64,000 bases of DNA from Limonium bicolor (Eukaryota; Streptophyta; Magnoliopsida; Caryophyllales; Plumbaginaceae): contig CM041778.1 in the NCBI GenBank assembly GCA_023374045.1, forward strand, positions 369,370,831 through 369,434,830, written 5' to 3'. Under the pieces are notes generated by a model. It saw only the letters and a list, made by a program, of their open reading frames with translations, was not told the origin of the DNA and did not search any database. The position numbers and the translations under genes are program-made. Below, in pieces: positions 1 through 12,686 of this stretch. Each line of letters starts with the position of its first letter. Position 1 is the first letter of the stretch.

Positions 1-511
1 GACAATTACATAACTAGATGCATTATAAATGTTGACCTGAACTTACAATAAATGATTGGGTTTGAATTGGATTTCAAGTTGGATCAAATTTATGAGGTCC
101 ACATAATATATATAACACAGAAGATTATTAGTATAATATTACCACCTATTTCTTATATTATAGATAATATATTAACAAACCGAATCAATTATAGTTTTAT
201 GCATATGTTTTGCTAGAGGCATGAGTGTTAGCATCTAAAACCCTAATGTTTGTCTTGTTAGTTTACAACGAAGTGAATAATATCATTGTCAACAAATATG
301 AATAATATTAGTCATTTTATATAAGACTTTACATAGATCCAATCTAATAGACAATGCATAGTTGTTGGCACAAAGCATCACCAATCTCTTTACGGTGGTG
401 TGCAGCTAAGTATAGGACTCATAGCTCAACTTAGGGGTACCCTAAGAAACAATCAACTTTCTCGTGTACATGTTTCTAATACTTTTATTTACCTCGCGTG
501 TAACAAGGAAC
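1..511. other. AT-rich spacer
   Basis: I see no gene here. The few open frames are short and lack any recognisable domain. Confidence 0.5.
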
Positions 512-1642
512 TAGGGGTGCCTAAAAAAACCCGTTACCGCGGTACCGTACCGAAACCTGTTTATACCGTACCGTACCGTCTAAACGGTTAACCGTACCGT
601 CTTTGGCGGTACGGTTAACCGTACCATTATTATTAGACATATGCGGTTTAGGTAACGGTATGTAACTTTTATACTGTGGTTAACCGGTTATATATATAAC
701 TATATATTTATATATACATATAGTCTTCAATATTGGTTTTGATATTTTAATATTATTTGCTATGTGCTAGTCTTTTGTATATTCTTTAACTTATATTTTG
801 ATAACTTGAACAAAGATAATCTTGAATCTAGAAAAAGGACACTCCTTACCTATGACGTAATATATTATGTGCATTGAAGGGCAAGGTAAGCATTATAGAT
901 AGCGTATATTGTAATTATGTTTGTTAAATCTTTTGAGATGTATTTTGCTATCACTTAGTTGTTGAAGCAACTTGTAAATTATGTTGTTCGAATCTACGTG
1001 AATTGATTTCGCCTTATATTCTTGGATTGTTTCGTGTCATTGCAATTATAAATGTGCAGATTATAATATTATATACTCCCTCCGTTAATTAATATCTGTC
1101 GTTTTAGGATGTGATTTTTGTTCAAAAATATCTTCATTCTAGCTTTTGACACACTTCTTTCCACCTTTACCCCTACTATTCAATATCAAAGTAATTATTA
1201 TAAATGGAAAAGTATAAAGTAGGGGCACATGCGTCATTGTCCTACTTTTCTTAATAAGTGTGCAAGTTTCTAAAATGACAGTTATTATTGAACAAGAGAG
1301 TATTTATTAGATGATTGAGCATTGTATAATGGTGGATTTAATATTTGTGTTATGTTACATATATAAACTAATGCTTGCACATGATATGAAATGCTTGGTG
1401 CTTTCTAGTTTTTTTATTGTTTTTATTTACTCACTTTTATCTAGTTTGTTATCATTACACAAGGTTATTTACATAAAAAAAATCTACATCCGGTTTCGGT
1501 TAACCTGAATTACCGTACCGCTCTAAATGGTTAACCTGTATGCGGTTAACCGATGTAAATGAAATGGTAACGGTATCAAATTTTTTAAAACCGTATTACC
1601 CGGTTAACCGGTATACGGTTAACCTTACCGTGAACACCCCTA
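512..1642. mobile_element. Non-autonomous hAT element with 8-bp target duplication
   Basis: The ends are TAGGGGTG and CACCCCTA, a terminal inverted repeat of the hAT type. The element is flanked on both sides by the same 8 bp, CAAGGAAC (504-511 and 1643-1650), the duplication length expected for hAT transposons. The outer 150 bp at each end are packed with ACCGTACC and GGTTAACCG motifs, presumably subterminal transposase-binding repeats. No transposase frame is visible, so it would need a transposase in trans. Confidence 0.85.
1076..1300. mobile_element. Stowaway-like MITE nested in the hAT element
   Basis: The left end CTCCCTCCGTT and the inverted right end CTCTCTTGTT are diverged Tc1/mariner (Stowaway-type) termini, and similarity continues inward for about 30 bp. 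TA dinucleotides flank both ends (1074-1075 and 1301-1302). It sits inside the 512-1642 element and so inserted later. Confidence 0.65.
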
Positions 1643-1911
1643 CAAGGAACTACCTATTAATCAAATATATCAACTTTTCAAATTATAGTAGTAGTCATAA
1701 ACATAACCCTACAATTAATAAACAATGCCCACCACTAGTGTGAAGGTTTTGCAAGAGTATGCCTATACACTAATCAATGACAAGCGCTTTAAAAAATTCA
1801 TACAATGCTAGTTTCAAATTGGGCCAAAATAAATTCGTGATTACTTGTTTCAAAATTGTAGGTATAATTTAGGACTTATCTTATAGCACTAGTAACAGAT
1901 GTGTCCATCAT

Positions 1912-2551
1912 TAGGGGTGAGTAAACGGGGCGGTTAGAACGGATAACCGAAATAATCATTTTTTTTGGATTTGATCACCGTTTTTTAACCGTTTTACAAA
2001 TGTTCGTTTATTTCGGTTAAAACGGATATCCGTATTTTAAAACGAGGCGGCTAACAGATATTAAACCTCAAACTTCGGTTATCCGTAATAACAGAAGTTT
2101 TTTTATAATAAAAAAATGTATCCTTACTTTTTAACCAGTAAGAATGGGTGGATGTTGTTATTTTAGTTTGATGCATCTGCTGCTCATGGTTTCGTGCATC
2201 AGGCGTGATGAATTACCGAATGCTGTTATTTTAGTTTGATTATTTCATTTATGTTATAAAAGACGGTTATTTCGGTTATGATAGAAAATACAGTTATTTC
2301 AGTTATAATAGAAAAAATAATTATTTTGGATATGTTCAAATGTTCGATTATTTCGATTAATTTAAAAAGTTCGGTTACGGGGCGGTTAACGGATATCAGT
2401 ATACTTTGTAAAACGGTTAATGGTTATCGGTTAAAACAGATATTATTATTAATTTCAGTTAAAACGGTTATAACCGAAATAACTAAACACTGTATTTTTT
2501 TTTCCAAACTTCAATTAACGGATATTCATTCTAATCGGTTGCACACCCCTA
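1912..2551. mobile_element. Second hAT-like element, diverged
   Basis: It starts TAGGGGTGAG and ends CACACCCCTA, the same terminal type as the element at 512-1642. Its interior is filled with short CGGTTA and AACGGATA motifs in both orientations. The 8-bp flanks do not match, so it is older, rearranged or wrongly delimited by a few bases. No coding capacity. Confidence 0.6.
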
Positions 2552-3460
2552 GTTGTACGATCATCTCTCAAACCAAACTAATGTGTTCCTTAGAAAACAC
2601 TACAAATATAATAATGACTGAAGCCGATGACTAGTATAACAATTCATCATTCATAAGCACACTCTTCGCGTAAATTTAAATCTAAAAACACTTTTTCCAA
2701 GTTGGACAGATACACAATAGTGGGATATAACATACCTTTATAAGCTGATTTTAATTAGTATTTTACGAGGTGATATCCTTTTTCATGGCATGAGTATAGC
2801 CCATTCTTTTGCATATCATCAACTGCTAACTGACAGATGATATTAGTGATATTGTCTATGGTTGATTTTAAAAGAATGAGTTGAGTTGGTCAATTCAGTC
2901 AAAGATGTTAAACCAGCTGAACATGAGAGACAATTTGAGTTTGAGTAGCTACTAACTGATAGCTGATATTAGTTATTATTGATTGATGAATGATTTTAAA
3001 TAAATGAACTAGCTAATCAATCCAGCTAATAATATATAGGACAAAAGAATGGGACCGAGACTAGGACGCAACACCCCAATTATAGGACAATAACAATACT
3101 ATTTTGTTTGTCTTTTAGTAAGTTTCAAATGCCTTTCTTTCGGTAATCTAAATTCGACATGAAGACCCTGGCGCCAGGTCACAATGTGGCATGAGATAAA
3201 TGTCAAAATCTTAATGGGGAAGAAAATGAGTAAAAAAGAAGAAGAAAAAACATACCTACGTGAGTTTGGGAGGGGGTTTTTAGGAGAGAGTTTTTTTTTT
3301 ACAAAATGTTATAACTTACAAAATATAAGTGCACAAATAAAAAAAGTATACAATTGTTCATCATATTTCGTGCTCTTCAAAACAAGATGCATCATGGATA
3401 TGTTTTAGTAAACTTAAAATTTTATGTTTTTAGAATGAGTATATATTACATATTTTTTAA
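2552..3460. other. Spacer without recognised content
   Basis: AT-rich sequence with no frame, RNA gene or paired termini that I can support. Confidence 0.4.
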
Positions 3461-3590
3461 GTGAATCTTATTCATTAACAAAATGAATCTTCTTTGATAA
3501 AAAATGAACCTTATTCATTAACAAAATGAATCTTCTTTGATAAAAAATGAACCTTATTCATTAACAAAATGAATCTTCTTTAAGATTTAC
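3461..3590. repeat. 43-bp tandem repeat, about three copies
   Basis: The unit, containing GAATCTTCTTTGAT and GAACCTTATTCATTAAC, repeats with a period of 43 bp and is nearly perfect across copies, indicating recent slippage or unequal exchange. Confidence 0.85.
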
Positions 3591-3609
3591 TTTTCTTAAA
3601 AACTATCGA

Positions 3610-4060
3610 GTCAGTCGATAATATAAATTGTAGAACTAATGAAAAAAAAGATTTTCTACCCCAAACACCCAAAAAAACCACCCTAGGAAAGCTAAAGACC
3701 CTAAACCCTCCACTACAAACCCTAAAAAACTGTCGAGTTAGTGAAGAATATAAATTGTAGAACTAATGCCAAAAAAATTACCTTATCCTCCCCCTCCAAA
3801 CATCCAAAAAAACCAGCCTAGGAAAGTTAAAAACACCGAAGGCATTTTTAGGGTCTAACGACCCTAAACCTTAAACCACAAACCCAAAAAACTTGTCGAG
3901 TCAGTAACAATAATATAAAGTGTAAAACTAATGCAAAAATATTACCCTACCCCCAAACACCCTAAAACCACCATAGGAAAGCTAAAACCAGTGAAGACAT
4001 TTTTAGGGTTTGTAGTACTAGGTTTAGGGTCTAACGATATCTGATTCACTTTTTTAACAA
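3610..4060 (+). repeat. Diverged tandem array with AAACCCTA-type blocks
   Basis: About three units of roughly 150-160 bp share an order of blocks: CACCCTAGGAAAGCTAAA, GACCCTAAACCCT, CACTACAAACCCTAAAAA, then TGTCGAGT near ATATAAA. Units are bounded by mutually inverted GACCCTAAA and TTTAGGGTC blocks. The same family recurs in the opposite orientation at 57230-57670. The telomere-like look comes from short CCCTAAA pieces in a longer unit; this is not a telomeric tract. Confidence 0.7.
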
Positions 4061-4411
4061 CCTATTCAATTTTTAACAATCTTTGATTCACTTTTTTCAA
4101 ATTTAAGATTCAAAACTATGAAATTTTAAATTTATCAAAACATATTCATATTGGGTCTTATTTTAAAGAGATCGAATTGAACAATGGTATAAATTTATGT
4201 TATTTGGATTTATATCTAATAAACTACAATATTTTAAAATTTCGTAAAAAGACAAAACTAAAATAAGATAAAGACTACGTTCGGACGCGGCATATAGTTG
4301 ATAGTTTTAGGGGTGGTCCTCGCGTGGATCCCACATGGTTCTTACGTTCTACTCCAATAATATACTGCCATATATAAAACAACCACAAAACACACAGACG
4401 CAGCCAAAAGT
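4061..4411. other. Spacer without recognised content
   Basis: AT-rich; no supported feature. Confidence 0.4.
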
Positions 4412-4419
4412 GCTCCAGG

Positions 4420-5021
4420 TAAAGCTGTCAAAATTTGACCCAACCCGAAAATCCGTCTGTTTTATCCGAACCCGAAACTCGACTGAAACCCGAAAATATT
4501 TAAATATAATAAACCCGAAACCCGATTGGGTAAAACCCGAATGACCCGAACCCGAAATGACCCGAAAAATTTATAACCCGAAACTGACCCGAACCCGAAA
4601 TGACCCGAAATAATAATAATTAAAAAATAGTCAAACTCAAATAACATGAAATAATAGTGATCATAAATTGTCCCAAACCTGAATGACCCAAATAAATATG
4701 ACAAAAAACTTGATTCAAACTTATTATATCCGAAAAAAATTCAAAATAGGCATTATATTGACTTTTCTGTAATTTATATGTAGTATATTCTTATAGAAAT
4801 TAGGTATTTATTTATTTAAGAATTTTGTCAAAAAATATTAACCATGACCCGAAATAACCGAAACCCGATTTCTATCTTACACTATTACAACCCGAACCCG
4901 ATTTGACCCGAACCCGAATGACCCAAACCCGAAATGACCCGAAAGTTGAATGACCCGAACGGATATTGACCCGAAAAAATATGACCCGAAACCCGAACGG
5001 GTAACCCGTTTTACAGGTCTA
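4420..5021. mobile_element. Non-autonomous hAT element (TAGACCTG-end family)
   Basis: The 8-bp direct repeat GCTCCAGG flanks the element at 4412-4419 and 5022-5029. The ends TAAAGCTGTCAAA and, inverted, TAGACCTGTAAAA form the imperfect terminal repeat. The interior is a long run of ACCCGAA and TGACCCGAA motifs. The element at 53820-55132 has the same end type and a similar interior, so both belong to one family. Confidence 0.85.
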
Positions 5022-5029
5022 GCTCCAGG

Positions 5030-5631
5030 TTCGAAATCGCCTCTAAATTTTCATGGTTAATCTACTTTTCCTTATATTAATCTTTTATTTTTTCTTCATA
5101 TACTACTCCAAATGATTACCAAAACAAAGAATAACTTGACTATTCCGTGAAGCTACTCCGTCTGCTTTTTCCTCATCCAGTGCCTACACTCAACTGACAC
5201 GGAGCCGGTTCGGTGTTTCTAACCTACACTCAACCGACAGTGGATAGAGCTAGTTGCTTGAGCAATGTGTAATGGTTAAGTGAGCGGGCGCCAGTTCAAA
5301 TGAAAGTTACCTACTCCACACAAATTTTTTTCATTCCCGCTCTCCCATTTCTCGTATATTGCACCGGCAAATAGCTTTTGGTAATCGCAACTGCGCAGAT
5401 TGAACTCCTGCCATACACACGCCTAGGGTTTAAGCTTCCCGTTCACCCGTTCTTTTTCCAACGACATTCAACACAAAATCTCATTCCCTTGCGTTTTCCG
5501 CTGTCAGGGCTTCCAATTTCTTGTTTTTGGTTCAGCTGCTTTTCTGATCTCCGACATCTCTCGGCATTTTTACTTCAGATCTTCGTGATCCCGAAACCGT
5601 TTAAAATCAAGGCGGGAACATCTCATTCAAA
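5030..5631 (+). promoter_or_regulatory. AUG5 upstream region and probable 5' leader
   Basis: This stretch separates the hAT element from the AUG5 start. The last 250 bp are less AT-rich and pyrimidine-rich, like a transcribed plant leader. I see no strong TATA box; TATATTG near 5356 is the nearest candidate. The transcription start cannot be fixed from sequence alone. Confidence 0.4.
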
Positions 5632-5638
5632 ATGCTGA
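5378..5638 (+). promoter_or_regulatory. Upstream open reading frame overlapping the AUG5 start
   Basis: An 86-codon frame starts at 5378 and stops at 5638, overlapping the AUG5 ATG (5632) by seven bases in another frame. If the leader begins upstream of 5378, scanning ribosomes would meet this ATG first and the overlap would reduce AUG5 translation. The peptide shows no domain. Whether the leader is that long is unknown. Confidence 0.3.
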
Positions 5639-8600
5639 GCTCCACTAGCTCGGCAGAGTCAGCGCAGCCAGAAGCCATACTTGACTGGCTGCTGAAGGAG
5701 ATGGGTTATCGGCCTCTAGGCCCGAACACGCCATCCAGCAATAAATCGGCCTCAGGATCAACACCTACCTCTGACTCAATTCGGAAGGTTTGCCGTGGAA
5801 ACATGATTCCTGTGTGGAAATTCCTACTGCACAGAGTGAAATCCGAGAAGACGGTGGAGAAGATTCGCCGGAACATCCTGGTTCATGGTGGAGGAAGCGA
5901 CGATAGTAGCGTCCGTGGCGAACTGGGAGCTGGAAGGAGAGATGAGAGAGGGGTGCTGAGCTCTGAAGGAGCAGAAACAGCCGCAGATAGTAAGGTGCTG
6001 GCGTTGGCGGAGAGAGAAGCGGCTAAGAAGGAGGTTGAGCGGCTGAGGAAGATTGTGAACCGCCAGCGGAAGGAGCTGAAGACCAAAATGTTGGAATTGT
6101 CGAGAGAGGAAGCTGATCGAAAGAAAATGATCGATGATAGGGTAAATTCAAGGTATGTATTGGTCCCACCTGATTACTTATACTTGTCTGGTTAGCTTTT
6201 GATTTAACTTTTCGGCTCAAGCCTTCTGATCCTATGTCCGATGGGAAAATTTAGCCGCACTTTATTTTTACCACGTGTTGAGACGTAACTGATATCTATC
6301 ACTCGACGGTGAATTGGTAGTGGGGTAATTTAACAGTTAAAGTTTGCTGGATGTTAATTTATCATTCCTAAATTTGAATGAAATTGATTGATTTCCTCAA
6401 ACTCTTAACATAGGCACAAGCAAGTAATGCTGGAAGCATATGATCGACAATGCGAAGAAGCTGGTAAGATATTTTCCGAGTACCAGAAACGCCTTCGTTA
6501 CTACTTAAATCAGGCTAAAGACCCTCGTAGGACTAGTAGTATCACTTCTTCTGTTGACGTGGCGAGTGGTGTCCATCCAAACAGCGAGAAAGAGGCTGTA
6601 TACTCCACCATAAAAGGGACAAAGTCAGCTGAAGATGTCATCCTTATTGAGACTACACATGAAAGAAATGTCCGCGAGGCATGTGAATATCTTGCTGCAC
6701 ACATGATTGATAGAATACGATTCAGTTTTCCCGCCTATGAAGGAACCGGAGTACACTTGAATTCTCAGCTAGAAGTTGGTAAATTGGGGCAGGACTTACA
6801 GGGAGATATACCTGTTGACGTCAGACGTACGGCAGAAAGTTGTCTGAAAAGTCCACATTATTTGCTTCAGGCCGTTACTGTGTATACACAGCGGTTGAAA
6901 ACTCAGATCACTCAAGAGATAGAGAAGGTAGATGTTAGAGCTGATGCGGAAGCCCTTAGGTACATGCCAATCTAATTTAGTTGGTTATGGTTAACTGATA
7001 ACATTTTTTGCATTAATCAGTCTATTTCCGTGAGGTAAGCGTTGGGTTTATCCTTCAATCTTATTCCTAGACTTTTCTTTTTGTGCGGACAAACAGTTTT
7101 AGACGTGAACTCAGTGTTGGTTTGTGTAAATTAAAAGTGTAGATCTAACTGTGAAGTACATTACTCGTTACACATGTGGTCTGGATTCTGATGTCTCATG
7201 TTTCATCATTTCAAGATGCTTTTTTACAGGTACAAGTATGACAACAACAGAATAATGAATGCTTCTGAAACCTCTTCATCACAGTATCAACTCTATGGTA
7301 ATGAGAAGTTAAGATCTGACTTGCCTTATAAGGGCAGTGGAAGTCAATTGCTAGAGAGACAGGTACAATTTTACATTCCTGAACCTGAAAAATTCAACTG
7401 TTCTCTTGGTGCGGTGAAAGGATTTTTATTGAGATTAATTGTTCTATTAACTGTGCTGTTTCATTATGCTAAAATGCTGTGTGTTTATATTCTAGCATCT
7501 CAATGGTTAACTGCACAAGTTACATCTGTGTTTTTTCTTTTTGTCTGTGTAGAAAGCACATGTTCAGCAGTTTGTGGCCACTGAGGATGCTCTGAACAGA
7601 GCTTCAGAGGCCAAGAACCTGTCTCAAAAGCTTTTGGAACGTCTATCTGGTGGAAGTGATATCTTAAATTCTCAGCTTCTTGCTGGAGCTGCATCACTGA
7701 GTGGTGGAAGTTTAAGGCAATTTGAGGTAGTCACCCCCCCTTATATTAACTTTGTATCTACCTTGACTTAAAATATACTACACCTTTACTGCATTATCTT
7801 TAGAAATCTGTTCTTAGTCTATGTAAGTTCTAGGAATGTCCTTTCCATTGTTTGGTTGCTGGAAATGTGAGTTATTCGTTGAATGGGCTCAGTTGTTTAA
7901 GTAGTACATATAGCTTTCTTGATGTACTCTACTGCAACCACAGAATTGGAATGTATATTATCGTGGAGGTGTAATGACACTACTATTCTTACTAGATATG
8001 TATATCTGTATTCTGTTTATGTTTTTTTCTAGATTTAGCCATTTTAGGCATTCTTTTGTGTATGTGATTTACTCCACTTCTTTTGTTGGGGAAGTTGGAA
8101 GTATGGGCAAAGGAAAGAGAAGCTGCCGGATTGAGGGCGAGCGTCAACACGTTGATGTCTGAAGTGCAACGCCTGAATAAGTTGTGTGCAGAGAGGAAGG
8201 AAGCCGAAAATTCCTTAAAGAAGAAATGGAAGCAGATCGAGGAGTTTGATTCACGTCGTTCAGAATTGGAGTCCATTTATAATTCTTTGCTGAGTGCTAG
8301 CAAGGTACTTTGGAAAATGTTGAATATCTCCTTTTTATGGTTCTTGAAGTTCACTCTATACAATTAGATTGGCCAAACCAATGGTAATGAAGCTGTTATA
8401 CTTTTGTCCGACCTTTTAATGTTGCTGGGCGTGCTCTTTTAAGATAATAAACGTGACACAGTGGCAGTTATGAAAGCTTTCAACATCTGCTATTTATTGG
8501 GCCTTGTACATCTTGCAGGCCGCTGCTACATTTTGGAGTCAACAGCCATTAGCTGCAAGGGACTATGCACACAGCACCATCATACCTGCATGCGCTATAA

Positions 8601-10330
8601 TTGTGGAATTGTCTGATAGCGCAAAGGATCTTATAGATCAAGAAGTATCAGCCTTCGTTAGGAGTCCTGATAACAGCCTCTATATGCTTCCTTCAACTCC
8701 CCAGGTAACTTCTCACTCGTTATGTTGCTATATATACAGCTCTACTCCCCTGTAAATGTTATTATTCTGGAAATGTTTTGTACGGTAGACTAAAAGAATG
8801 AAGATTTATGAACTGCTCACTTTCAGTTCTGTTCTTTTATATCAATTATGTTATACTTTTGTATAATGTCAGGCTCTACTGGATTCAATGGGGTTTAGTG
8901 GGTCTCCAGGACCTGAAACACTTGCTATTGCTGAAAAAAATGCTGCTTTGTTGACTGCAAGAGCTGGTTCCAGGGACCCTTCAGCTATCCCGTCAATACG
9001 TCGTGTTTCTGCTGCCCTTCAGTATCCATCTGGTGAGTTCCTTCAATATTCAGTTCTGTTCTGTAGGCGTCTAATATTGCCTATGTAAGTACTACTCAGC
9101 CACAGTCTGAGTTTGTTGGATTATGTTTGTAGACAATGTTATATTTACTTGATGGCATTTTAGTGAAATTTCTTTAATGGTGGTTCAATATCTGAAACAT
9201 CCTATTCTATTGACACCCACCTGGATAATTGCTTGTTACCATTTCTTTGCATGCTCTATTTGTTTGGTTCATTTGTTAATAACCGGTGGAAGGTGTGGGT
9301 TTCTTTTTTCTCTGACACAGAAAGATCTCATGTTAATTAACTCTGTTTATCTGAATCATAGGTTTTGAAAGTACAGATGCTAGCCTAGCCTCGGTGTTGG
9401 AAGCACTAGAGTTTTGTCTGAAGCTCCGTGGTTCCGAGGCCTGTGTGTTGGAGGAATTGGCTAAGTCGATCAATTTGGTACATGTCAGGAAAGATCTTGC
9501 TGACAGTGGCCGTTCATTGTTGAATCATGCACTCCGGGCTCAGCAGGAGTATGAAAGGTAAGCTGGATATGTATGCCCTTGATTTTTTTTGTTTCTAACA
9601 GTGCAATGCTTGATTATGTGTTCTGCCGCCACTGATTCAATTCCCAGCGAATGCCAATTCAAAGTCTTGCCTGCTAAAACAATATATTCTCGTCTTTGCC
9701 CCTGATCCGTCTCTCCCAAAGTTGGATCATTCATACTTATGCATAATGTTCTTGTTGAATTTGACAGGACAACAAACTATTGCTTAAGATTGGCTGGCAA
9801 ACAGGAGAGAACAGTGAAGGACAATTGGTTGCCTGAATTGAAAAATGCTGCTATGAACTCACAGAAGGGACTTGAAGGTTGCCCTTATGTATGGGGATTG
9901 GTAAGTATTTCATTTCTGTCATTCATTTACTTGGCTACGAAGTGTAATCCCAAATGAAGGAGGATGTCCTAACATCCAGTCACATGAGATTACTTTCGGT
10001 AGCTTCAAGTGTCTATGATCATTGGTTAGCTTAACTCCATGATCTAGTATATCCTATATGGAAAACTAATGGACGATGTGCAACCCAAGGGAATAGTTGA
10101 GATGAACACTAGTAGTTAAGACATGATACATATATTCTGTAGCTTATACATGGCACAGGGAACTTACAAGATTTGCTGTTTATCTTTGACGTGTTGTTGG
10201 CCATTTTTCACTACAGCTTGATGAGTGGTGGGAGCAACCTGCTTCAGCAGTTGTGGATTGGGTCACTGTTGATGGTCGGACTGCTCTGGCCTGGCTTAAT
10301 CATGTGAAGAAGCTTCTTGCATTACTATGA
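5632..10330 (+). CDS. AUG5: AUGMIN subunit 5 (HAUS5-like), ten coding exons
   Basis: Augmin is the eight-subunit complex that recruits gamma-tubulin ring complex to existing microtubules, giving branched nucleation in spindles, phragmoplasts and plant cortical arrays. Exons read from splice sites and frame: 5632-6152, 6414-6959, 7230-7362, 7553-7726, 8095-8304, 8519-8704, 8873-9032, 9362-9557, 9768-9900, 10217-10330. All introns are GT-AG and phases join cleanly, giving 790 residues, near the roughly 800 of the Arabidopsis protein as I recall it. Recognisable blocks are [11 protein letters not shown] and CRGNMIP near the N terminus, [44 protein letters not shown], and DEWWEQPAS near the C terminus. 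Residues about 115-165 are charged and heptad-like (coiled coil). The ATG at 5632 is chosen because it directly precedes the conserved N-terminal block. No lesions seen; likely functional. Confidence 0.95.
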
Positions 10331-11776
10331 CAAATGGGATGCTGCAGATTCAGATATCACGTCAGATGCACCATCCGTCGTCTGTACATTGTGTAGTTTA
10401 TGTACAATGGCCTATGTATCTGATATCCACATTATGTCATTGGGAGTGTGAATGTAAAATAGCGCGTGTTCGTGTTGTTAATTTAAGGGTGTGATTTCAT
10501 TTTCTCTACCCTTGGTTTAAAGACCTCACTGCCTCGTTGCGTTTTAACAATGTCTTTAGTAATTTTACCATCTCAAATTTATAATTGATTTTCTTAATTT
10601 TAATAGTGTATATTTTTTCATATTTTTTAATTAAGCTTTACATACTAGATGTACTTGTCTCGTTGCTTTGTGAATCTTGTCTCATGCTTAACAGAATCAT
10701 CACCTTGGTGGAGCAGCTTAGATACCTCTTATGACTGTTGTTTGGTTATCAATTTTCCCTGTTCCTGGGTTGTTTAGAGGGACAAGAAGGGGTCATGTGG
10801 TGGTGGACTTGTATGACATTTTACTAGTAAAGATAATTTTAGGTTTAATTGCAAGTAGCATCTAACACTAATATTTTTAGTGTTGTCCACTCCTACTTTT
10901 GTGCTATTCTCAGTGCCCTGTCTTTTGCTTTCATTTAATCATTTATTGATTTTCTTATAAGTTGTGATGACTAAATAAAATATGCTTCCAAAGGTTGAAC
11001 AATGAATATGTCATTGTCATTATAATGCCTGTGTTGTGACTTTATGTGAGCAGTCACTACTAGACCATACAATATTTAGACACATTTACTTAAGTTTATT
11101 TTATTTACTTTAGTTGTCCCTGATAACAATATTTTATATGTTTTTTTAATTTTTCATTACCCCAGTTTAGCATCCAATTGTACAACTATAAATAACTAGC
11201 ATCATTTTGTGAATCAATGACTAATTCAAATCAACGATCAAAACCGAGTACATAAACATTATTTCCATCAGTTACGGGTAATACATCTGTTAGAAAATAG
11301 CATTTTTTTACAAAGTGAACAAACAATAATTAACCTCAAATCAGCGAAACCTATGAGGGAAAAACTGAAAAATGGAAGAAGAAAGTGTGTGAAAGGGCGT
11401 TGACATGAAATTCACATGAAAAGGGAAAAAGTTGTTCACCGCTATCACCCCTAGTTGAAGAAATTGCATTTGCAAATTAAAAAGGGAAGATGAAGCAAGC
11501 CCTTAATAGTCTTTAGATGCGGTTGGTGGCTCAAACAAATTGCCCATCCGTGAGTAAAAGCACGGCCGCATGTGAAAGTGCCAAGCTACCCGTGAAAACT
11601 TGAGACATATTGGACACAAATAAAAAGGGAGCATTATTGGCGAAATTCCTTGTGGAACATTCCACAATATATAGCATTCATTTAGAATAGGAGGACCATT
11701 TCATCAATATTTACAGGCAGGAAGTTCCAGTAGTTTCAGATTGGAATAAAACCCATGCCTGAGTAGACAGAAAAAT
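10331..11776. other. AUG5 3' flank and intergenic spacer
   Basis: The first 150-250 bp after the stop codon probably form the 3' UTR. No canonical AATAAA is placed convincingly. The rest is AT-rich without a frame or paired repeat I can support. Confidence 0.4.
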
Positions 11777-11777
11777 A

Positions 11778-12014
11778 TCCCTCCGTCCTGAATTGACCGT
11801 CTTGTTCACTATTTGGATATGTAGTTTGACTTCAATATTTAACATATAAGATTAAATAATTTTTGAAATTTAAATTTTGTAAATGAATCCTTATATGACA
11901 AACTATATATTACAAAATTTAGTTTTATAAAATTATTTTATCTTATATGCTTAATATTAAGATGGAAAAGTGTGCCATAAAGCAAACAAGACGGTCAATT
12001 CAAGACGGAGGGAG
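11778..12014. mobile_element. Stowaway-type MITE
   Basis: The ends TCCCTCCGTCCTGAATTG and, inverted, CTCCCTCCGTCTTGAATTG extend into about 30 bp of near-perfect inverted repeat containing GACCGTCTTGTT. TA dinucleotides flank both sides (11776-11777 and 12015-12016). Length (237 bp), end sequence and TA duplication fit the Stowaway class of Tc1/mariner MITEs. It lies about 0.7 kb upstream of the Ole e 1-type gene. Confidence 0.85.
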
Positions 12015-12554
12015 TATATCAGAAGCGATTATTATGCCCATCCTTCCAAATATCTATCTAATTACGCTTTTAAACTGTCTAAACTTCAATATTCATGTTG
12101 ATAAATTAATGGTCACTGAAAATTAAGGTACACGCTATTATACTTGAAAATCATAGTCCTGCCAGCGAGTCTATGCGTGACCATATCTGAACCCAATTGA
12201 GTTGAGCAATCCGCCCTTATCTATTATGTGCTTCACCTATAACACAACAAACCCAAATTCAATATACACCTCCGAATTCTTATTCAACAAAAGTAAGCAG
12301 TAGGAGCAACAGACTTTTTGGGTTCACCCCTTTTGAAAATCCCCATCTGCCAGCTATCTGATCTTCAGTGGTAAGGTATAACTGTATGTAAATAAGTGAA
12401 ATGTACCACATTTACATTCAGAACAATCATGTGTATGTCCTTGTACTTTGGCAGTTCACTGACCCCAGCATGACTGCAATAAACATACCTCTTTAATTAG
12501 TTTGCTTGAAGAAACCTAGAATTGATTCTTAGCTGAAATTCCCTTTCCTTCAAT

Positions 12555-12686
12555 CCCTATATATATTAGGGGAAGAAGAAGAATTAAACTCCACATACCC
12601 ACAAACTAACTCTTCTTTCTTTTCCACAACACATAATCTGGCTCCTAGATCATCAATCTCTTTAAAATTCTTCTGAACAAACAGCC
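12555..12686 (+). promoter_or_regulatory. TATA box and leader of the Ole e 1-type gene
   Basis: A strong TATATATATT lies at 12558-12567, about 120 bp before the ATG at 12687. A start about 30 bp downstream would give a leader of about 95 nt, which is A/C/T-rich as usual in plants. Confidence 0.6.

Noticed and set aside
3610..4060. Telomere tract because of CCCTAAA motifs
   Set aside because: The motifs are isolated blocks in a 150-160 bp unit rather than a run of heptamers.
5240..5320. tRNA-like stretch (TGGTTAAGTG then AGTTCAAATG), possible tRNA gene or SINE head
   Set aside because: The A-box- and B-box-like parts are only about 20 nt apart, no cloverleaf can be drawn, and no SINE tail is present.
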